From NCBI GenBank assembly GCA_002319885.1, contig DCFT01000087.1, positions 93,780-157,779 of the forward strand: DNA of 64,000 bases. The letters are read 5' to 3'. This document shows, one piece after another, positions 59,107 through 64,000 of this stretch. A program made the translations under genes and the position numbers. The notes beneath the pieces were generated by a model. It was not told where the DNA came from. It worked only from the letters and a program-made list of their open reading frames with translations, and did not search any database. How positions within the stretch are numbered: the first letter of the stretch is position 1; every line of letters begins with the position of its first letter. The stretch is from Bacteroidales bacterium UBA1797 (GTDB taxonomy: Bacteria; Bacteroidota; Bacteroidia; Bacteroidales; VadinHA17).

Positions 59107-61488
59107 CTAAAATCCTTTCTTTGGCATGCTATCGATATCTTCTTTTGAATTATTAACTCTCTTTAATGTTTTACCTGAATTAAACTGGTAAGTGAATTTA
59201 AACCATACAGGAGCGACTGAGAATCTTATATTCCCTTCTGAATGGCAATAAAAATCAGCACCTTTGATTTCTGACCCCTGATAAGTGAACTTTTTTGAAA
59301 ACGGAAGGGCGCTCGTAATCCCAATTTTGATTTTTTGTTTAAAGGTTTTTTCAAGGGAAACAAAATAGAGTGCATCACTGAATGTCAAACCCTGGATATT
59401 AATTAAAGGACTGCTGTACTGAAATTGCAATGATGCAACAATATCGTATTTGAAGTTCACAATAGCAGAAAGTCCGGTTTCGATTGCAATTTTGTGCCTG
59501 TCAGCTATGTTATATTGCTCTGACAGATAATTTCCCTGTGTATAAACTTCGGTAAGTTTAATATATGGATTCATAGCGATTGCCTTATTAATCTTCAATG
59601 CTCCTGACATACGGATACCGTAGCCATGAATATTTCCCAGATTTGCTACCTGGGTTTCAAAAATACTGGTGTCGTTAATAAAAGTATAGTGGTTAATTGC
59701 ATCAGATCTGTCAAGATAGAATAGTTGCAGAGAAATAAAATTATTCCCTATATTTTTCGAATAATCAACTGATATATTCTGACGGAATTCCGGCTTAAGG
59801 TGAGGATTACCGCTCTGAACAGAATAAGGGTCATCGCTGGAGGTATAAGGATTTAAATCATAGATATTCGGACGATAAACTGTACGATTGTATGAAAATT
59901 TTATGTTTTGTTTCGGATTGAGCTTATAATTAAGCATTGCATCAGGCAATAAAGCAAAAACATTATTGTCAAAACTGCCGGTCAGGCCCGATGTTGATCT
60001 TTCAGCTCTTATTCCCGTGCTCAGGGTGAATTTTGAATAATTATATGTTATGGTTCCATATAATGCATATATGCTTTCGTTATATTTAAATTCATCAGAT
60101 TGCCTGTCCTGCAATAATTGAGATTTAACCTTAATTCCTGCTTCATATCTTAGCTTCTCAGTTATCGGAGAACTGTAATCAATCTTAAAGCTAACCGAGT
60201 TTTGTTCAGGTCTGACAGTATTTACCTGCTTTGCAGGAAAATTATCGGGAGAACCATCCAAAGTGATATAGGTTGTACTGTTAACTGCATTGAAGTTGAA
60301 GTAGTTTAAATCGAATGCAATTTCCCTGCCTGGCTTATTAAATATATGTTTGTAGTATAGCGAGTAAAATGATGAACGATTAATATCTGCATCCTGTTTC
60401 AGAGAAGACCAGTTCTGATCACCAAATTCATCTCCTGAGACCTGCATCTTAACTTTCCCGCTATGTTCGCTTGAATAGGGATTGTAAAAAGCATAAAAAT
60501 TAATCTGATTCTTATCGTCAAGATTATAATCGAATCCGAAATGAAATCTGTGTGACCAATATTTTTGCCGTACAATCTGATCAGACATAATTTCAGTGAC
60601 TCCCAGGGAATTATGAAAATTACGATCACTGCTTTCAATTATATTAAAATAGCTTAAATCACCATCATAAGAAGTAAATAAATTAAGTTTTTTGAAACTG
60701 TAATTAAAGCTGTAATCAGGAAAAATGTACATCTCCGAGACGGAAGTTGGCACTTCTAAATGAACCTGCCCATTCAATCCCGATTCCTTATTTTTTTTGA
60801 GAATTATATTAATGACTCCCGTAACATCTGCATCATATTTTGAACCCGGATTATTAATAACTTCCACTTTATCAATCTGATTGGAATTAAGTTGACTTAA
60901 AAAATTTCTGTCACGTTCTTTGCCATCTACCAGTATAACTATATGCTGACTACCCTCGAGTGAAATATTTTTCATTATATCTACCTGGACACCTGGAATA
61001 TAGCTTAACATCTCCACTCCGTTACTGGAAGCATCATACATTTTTTTATTCATATAATAAATGGTTTTATCTGCTTCGTTTTTCGCTTTCATCCTTTCAC
61101 TAACAACTACTACTTCTCCTAGGGTTACAGATTTTTCGTGTAAAAAAACAATACCTGTATTAAAATCATTTATCAGATCAATATTTCTTATCACACTTGT
61201 ATACTCTAAAGAACTGATGATAAGGGAATATTTCCCGGCAGGAATTGATCCTATGATAAATTCGCCATCCAGATTACTCGAAGTTCCTGTAACCATTGTA
61301 GAATCGGGCAGTCTTCGCAATGCCACAGTAGCAAAAGCCACCACCTGATTATTTTGCTGGTCCTTTAACTGCCCTTTGATGCTGAATTTTGGTTGGTTCT
61401 GACCCTGCAAAACACACAAGCTTTGTAAAATGGCAAAAATTAAAATAACAATTTTTTTGCCTTCCTCTTTTCTAATAAATGATTTCAT
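59107..61488 (-). CDS. TonB-dependent-receptor-family outer-membrane barrel protein
   Basis: 793 residues. Signal peptide at the front, then a carboxypeptidase-regulatory-like domain (about 33-115, KDQQNNQVVAFATVALRRLP), a plug-like region (about 130-235, SNGVEMLSYIPGVQVDIM, IVILVDGKERDR, YDADVTGVINIILKK), and a C-terminal barrel of the OMP_b-brl_3 type. It ends VNNSKEDIDSMPKKGF. Such proteins in Bacteroidota often lack a SusD partner, as here, and their cargo is unknown. The LytTR regulator is 168 bp upstream on the same strand. Confidence 0.9.
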   Translation of the reverse strand: MKSFIRKEEGKKIVILIFAILQSLCVLQGQNQPKFSIKGQLKDQQNNQVVAFATVALRRLPDSTMVTGTSSNLDGEFIIGSIPAGKYSLIISSLEYTSVIRNIDLINDFNTGIVFLHEKSVTLGEVVVVSERMKAKNEADKTIYYMNKKMYDASSNGVEMLSYIPGVQVDIMKNISLEGSQHIVILVDGKERDRNFLSQLNSNQIDKVEVINNPGSKYDADVTGVINIILKKNKESGLNGQVHLEVPTSVSEMYIFPDYSFNYSFKKLNLFTSYDGDLSYFNIIESSDRNFHNSLGVTEIMSDQIVRQKYWSHRFHFGFDYNLDDKNQINFYAFYNPYSSEHSGKVKMQVSGDEFGDQNWSSLKQDADINRSSFYSLYYKHIFNKPGREIAFDLNYFNFNAVNSTTYITLDGSPDNFPAKQVNTVRPEQNSVSFKIDYSSPITEKLRYEAGIKVKSQLLQDRQSDEFKYNESIYALYGTITYNYSKFTLSTGIRAERSTSGLTGSFDNNVFALLPDAMLNYKLNPKQNIKFSYNRTVYRPNIYDLNPYTSSDDPYSVQSGNPHLKPEFRQNISVDYSKNIGNNFISLQLFYLDRSDAINHYTFINDTSIFETQVANLGNIHGYGIRMSGALKINKAIAMNPYIKLTEVYTQGNYLSEQYNIADRHKIAIETGLSAIVNFKYDIVASLQFQYSSPLINIQGLTFSDALYFVSLEKTFKQKIKIGITSALPFSKKFTYQGSEIKGADFYCHSEGNIRFSVAPVWFKFTYQFNSGKTLKRVNNSKEDIDSMPKKGF

Positions 61489-61656
61489 AATATTGCGTTT
61501 TGATTAATATTTGCACATAATTAACTACTGCAAATTGAGGCAATAAGATGTTTCACTCAAAATAAATGGGACAGATGGATAAGATTTGTTACAAGGTGTT
61601 GGTGCCAAAAAGGTATTTGGTACAGGTGGTAATATTTTGTGACGAGCTGTATATTC

Positions 61657-62550
61657 CTAATTGTGATAAAGAGCAGAATGATGATTGAATATCCTTGCAT
61701 TTTGCCTTGAAACAGGAATCTTTACATCAGTTCCTGAAAGCTTGATAAGGTAACCCAGTGTGTTTCCCTGTTTACTCCTTACTTTTTTTAAGTTCACTAT
61801 AAATGCACGATGTATTCTTATGAAATAGGGAATACCTGACAATTGCTGTTCAATACTGTTTATTGAATTACGAATGATCTCCTTCTTAACAACATTGTTT
61901 TTATCTAAATAGAAAATGACATAGTTACCATCAGATTCAGCATAAATAAATTCACGGGGATAAAATCTTAATTCTTCTTTTTTTAGTTGTGAAGTGATTT
62001 GAATAAGATCTTCAGAAGGTAATTTTCCCGGACCGGCTTCTGTGTTTATCTCATTGTAACTGATTACTGGGGTAAATAAATAGCGATAATTTATTGCCGA
62101 AAAAAAAAGTAATGGAATAATTCCGATCAGGAAGGCACTTCCAATCGAATTGAAGAAAGTTGAAATATTCCATCGGCTTGCAGTTGGTTCTGATTCAATC
62201 AGGAAGCCCAGGAAATATATAGCCAGGCCAAGAAAGAACAGGATAATTAGAACCGATACAATCTCTTTGAAAACAGTCCATTCCTTTTCTTTTGAAAAAT
62301 ATTTAACAGCTTTCATTGTTTTAACAGCCAGGTATATGATAATACCGGATAAAAAACTATAAAAGGCCATAGTTGTTTCAAAACTTAAAACCTTTGTCGG
62401 ATGAACATTAAAAGGTTTATATAATGAAGTGAATCCAAAAGTGAATATTGAAATAATCAAGGTTCCTGTAAACGGATACCTTAATACATAATTCTGAGGG
62501 TAATATACTTCTAACCACTTGTTAATAAGACCCTTTATTGATAGCATCAT
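61657..62550 (-). CDS. Membrane-anchored LytTR transcription regulator
   Basis: 297 residues. Four transmembrane helices lie in the first ~160 residues (TLIISIFTFGFTSLY, FYSFLSGIIIYLAV, VLIILFFLGLAIYFLGF, IGIIPLLFFSAIN). The LytTR DNA-binding domain covers about 195-297: FIYAESDGNYVIFYLDKNNV and YFIRIHRAFIVNLKKVRS. It probably links a membrane signal to expression of the nearby barrel receptor or permease, but that is inference. No kinase is adjacent. Confidence 0.9.
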   Translation of the reverse strand: MMLSIKGLINKWLEVYYPQNYVLRYPFTGTLIISIFTFGFTSLYKPFNVHPTKVLSFETTMAFYSFLSGIIIYLAVKTMKAVKYFSKEKEWTVFKEIVSVLIILFFLGLAIYFLGFLIESEPTASRWNISTFFNSIGSAFLIGIIPLLFFSAINYRYLFTPVISYNEINTEAGPGKLPSEDLIQITSQLKKEELRFYPREFIYAESDGNYVIFYLDKNNVVKKEIIRNSINSIEQQLSGIPYFIRIHRAFIVNLKKVRSKQGNTLGYLIKLSGTDVKIPVSRQNARIFNHHSALYHN

Positions 62551-62713
62551 AAATTACAGGCATAAATAAATGTCGATCAAACACGACATAATATCAAATC
62601 TCTAATATATGATATTTCTCAATTCTATGGGAAGTCGGATAAATAAAAAAAGGACAAGTTGGATTACTAAGTATTCGTTCTTAATTAAAGCTGTTTAAAA
62701 TACTTACATAGGC

Positions 62714-64000
62714 TTATTCATATTTAAGCGATTGTGCCGGATTAACTATTGCGGCTCTGAGTATCCTGTAACTTATTGTAAGCAAAGCTATACCCATAGC
62801 AATAACCAGACCGGCAAAAAAGCTGAATACTCCCAGGTTAATTCTGAAATAGAAATTCTCCAGCCATTTTTGTGCAATATAATAAATAAGTGGCCAGGCA
62901 ATCAGAGCTGACATCGAAACAAGAATGATAATCTCCTTAGATACAGCAACATAAATACCAGCTACAGAAGAACCCATAGCCTTTCTTACTCCAATCTCTT
63001 TAGTCCTCTGTTCAACTGTAAATGATGTGAGTCCAAAAAGTCCAAGGGTTGCAATAAAAATTGCCAGGATAGAGAAGATTACAGCCATCCTTGCGTTTTG
63101 CTTCTCCTGAACATACATTTTTTCGAAGTCAGCATCGAGAAAATAATATTGCAAAGGAGTATTTGAGGTGTAATCCTTCCAGACTTTTTCAATCTCATTT
63201 ATTGTTTTCGAATAATTCTGTACTGACAACCTTACGGTAAGGTATCCCCACATGAAGTTCTCAGATTGAAAACAAAGTATGTAAGGTCCAATTGGGTTCC
63301 GCAGTGATTCAAAATTGAAGTTTTTTATAACACCTATGACCGGAATGTAATTTCTGGAGTTTTCCGGTCCCGGTGGTACAAATCGTGCTTTTTCGGGATC
63401 GGCGAGCCCGAAATTTTTTACAGCGCTTTCGTTGATCAGACAGGCTTCTTTATCTGTTGAAAAGGATTCATTGAAAGATCTTCCTGATTCCAGTTTCATA
63501 CCATAGGTGTCGAGAAAATTATAATCGACATAGTTAGTCACCATCAGAAAAGACTCATCTTTTCTTCCCTCCAGTCCGTAACCATTATTATTGTTTATCC
63601 TGCCAGGAACAGCTGTAGAACTTGAAATATTAATAACTCCCGGAATATTTTTGATCGATTCTTTAAATGCTTTCATTTTTTGTCCGATAGCCTCTGCCCT
63701 GTTTATAACAATTAATTGCTCTTTATCAAAGCCAACATCCTTCTTCAACATATACTTAATCTGCCGGTACATTATCAGTGTACACACAATAAGAAGAATA
63801 GAAACAGCGAATTGAAAAACAACGAGCACTCGTCTTAGTCTTCCGTTTTTCATACTATTTTTCACGCTTCCCTTTAATACTTCATACGGGTTGAAAGAAG
63901 AAAGATAAAATGCAGGATAACTCCCGGCAAGAACCCCTACAATAACGGAAAACAATATCAGAGCAGGAATGGTGTACCAGTTTGTGATCAGATTTAATAT
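62714..64000 (-). CDS. MacB/FtsX-type ABC permease, C-terminal part (runs off right edge)
   Basis: At least 428 residues; no start codon is needed because the frame is open to the window edge. The first visible segment is a membrane helix (IPALILFSVIVGVLAGSYPA). A periplasmic MacB-like core domain follows (about 75-305), then the FtsX permease domain with three helices at the end (FSILAIFIATLGLFGLTSFT, EQRTKEIGVRKAMGSS). Full-length members are about 800 residues with two such halves. A macrolide, lipid or antimicrobial-peptide role is possible. The partner ATPase is not in the window. Confidence 0.88.
   Translation of the reverse strand: MLNLITNWYTIPALILFSVIVGVLAGSYPAFYLSSFNPYEVLKGSVKNSMKNGRLRRVLVVFQFAVSILLIVCTLIMYRQIKYMLKKDVGFDKEQLIVINRAEAIGQKMKAFKESIKNIPGVINISSSTAVPGRINNNNGYGLEGRKDESFLMVTNYVDYNFLDTYGMKLESGRSFNESFSTDKEACLINESAVKNFGLADPEKARFVPPGPENSRNYIPVIGVIKNFNFESLRNPIGPYILCFQSENFMWGYLTVRLSVQNYSKTINEIEKVWKDYTSNTPLQYYFLDADFEKMYVQEKQNARMAVIFSILAIFIATLGLFGLTSFTVEQRTKEIGVRKAMGSSVAGIYVAVSKEIIILVSMSALIAWPLIYYIAQKWLENFYFRINLGVFSFFAGLVIAMGIALLTISYRILRAAIVNPAQSLKYE

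Overview
The window looks like chromosome of an anaerobic or microaerophilic Bacteroidota bacterium (Bacteroidales/Marinilabiliales-like), AT-rich and gene-dense. The phylum call rests on TAnnTTTG-type -7 promoter boxes, few Shine-Dalgarno sequences, a TonB-family outer-membrane barrel, a membrane LytTR regulator, a MacB/FtsX-type permease, a DUF6132 protein and an Mrp ATPase without its C-terminal CxxC. No rRNA, CRISPR array, phage or complete insertion sequence was seen. There is one tRNA (tRNA-Pro, TGG).

Layout. 0-2.4 kb: edge of a secreted repeat protein, then a minus-strand group (small secreted protein, outer-membrane barrel, OmpR-type regulator). 2.6-11.6 kb: a sulfur-redox locus. It holds a sulfide:quinone oxidoreductase-like flavoprotein with a tiny companion gene, a Crp/Fnr regulator, and a divergent operon DsrE - DsrE2 - TusA - MvhD - HdrA/QmoA-like - HdrA/QmoB-like - winged helix - HdrC/QmoC-like membrane subunit. 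11.6-18.4 kb: a DUF134/Orp-type cluster with NifX-like proteins, DUF5320, DUF89, a radical SAM protein, two MinD ATPases with ferredoxin inserts, and Mrp. 18.6-24.3 kb: MBL hydrolase, phosphoglycerate mutase, ETF-quinone oxidoreductase and a fused ETF beta-alpha protein. 24.4-28.7 kb: redox and metal stress genes (DUF1847, OsmC, orphan GroES, Trx-Grx, Fur, ferritin-like, 1-Cys peroxiredoxin). 29-33.6 kb: two methyltransferases, a second DUF134-NifX unit, and an ECF-like membrane/NTPase fusion.

33.5-37.9 kb, minus strand: the most unusual locus. The order is DUF6132 - ArsM-like methyltransferase - thioredoxin lipoprotein - an unlisted 32-residue Cys-containing peptide - radical SAM/SPASM enzyme - thioredoxin/thioredoxin-reductase fusion. 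It resembles a peptide-modification (RiPP) locus tied to an arsenic-type methyltransferase and a thiol redox chain.

38-49 kb: a transposase-like zinc-ribbon stub, thioredoxin, a second Crp/Fnr protein, CHAD protein, phosphofructokinase, SixA-like phosphatase, polyphosphate kinase, ICMT-like methyltransferase, MetA, glutathione peroxidase, a CAP protein and a secreted protein. 49.4-53.4 kb: tRNA-Pro followed by palindromes and tandem ~75-bp repeats, a GH38-like glycosidase, and another repeat copy. 53.4-64 kb: potassium channel, ABC-F ATPase, aldo/keto reductase, secreted proteins, outer-membrane barrel receptor, LytTR regulator and a permease cut by the window edge.

Working model (inference): sulfane sulfur from SQR or thiols is carried by TusA/DsrE proteins to an Hdr/Qmo-like complex that exchanges electrons with quinone. 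ETF:quinone oxidoreductase feeds the same pool. Candidate operators support local control: two Crp-type sites between the Crp/Fnr gene and dsrE, a shared TGARC-N4-GYTCA palindrome between the -33 and -7 elements of both DUF134 units, and a 7-1-7 box before fur.
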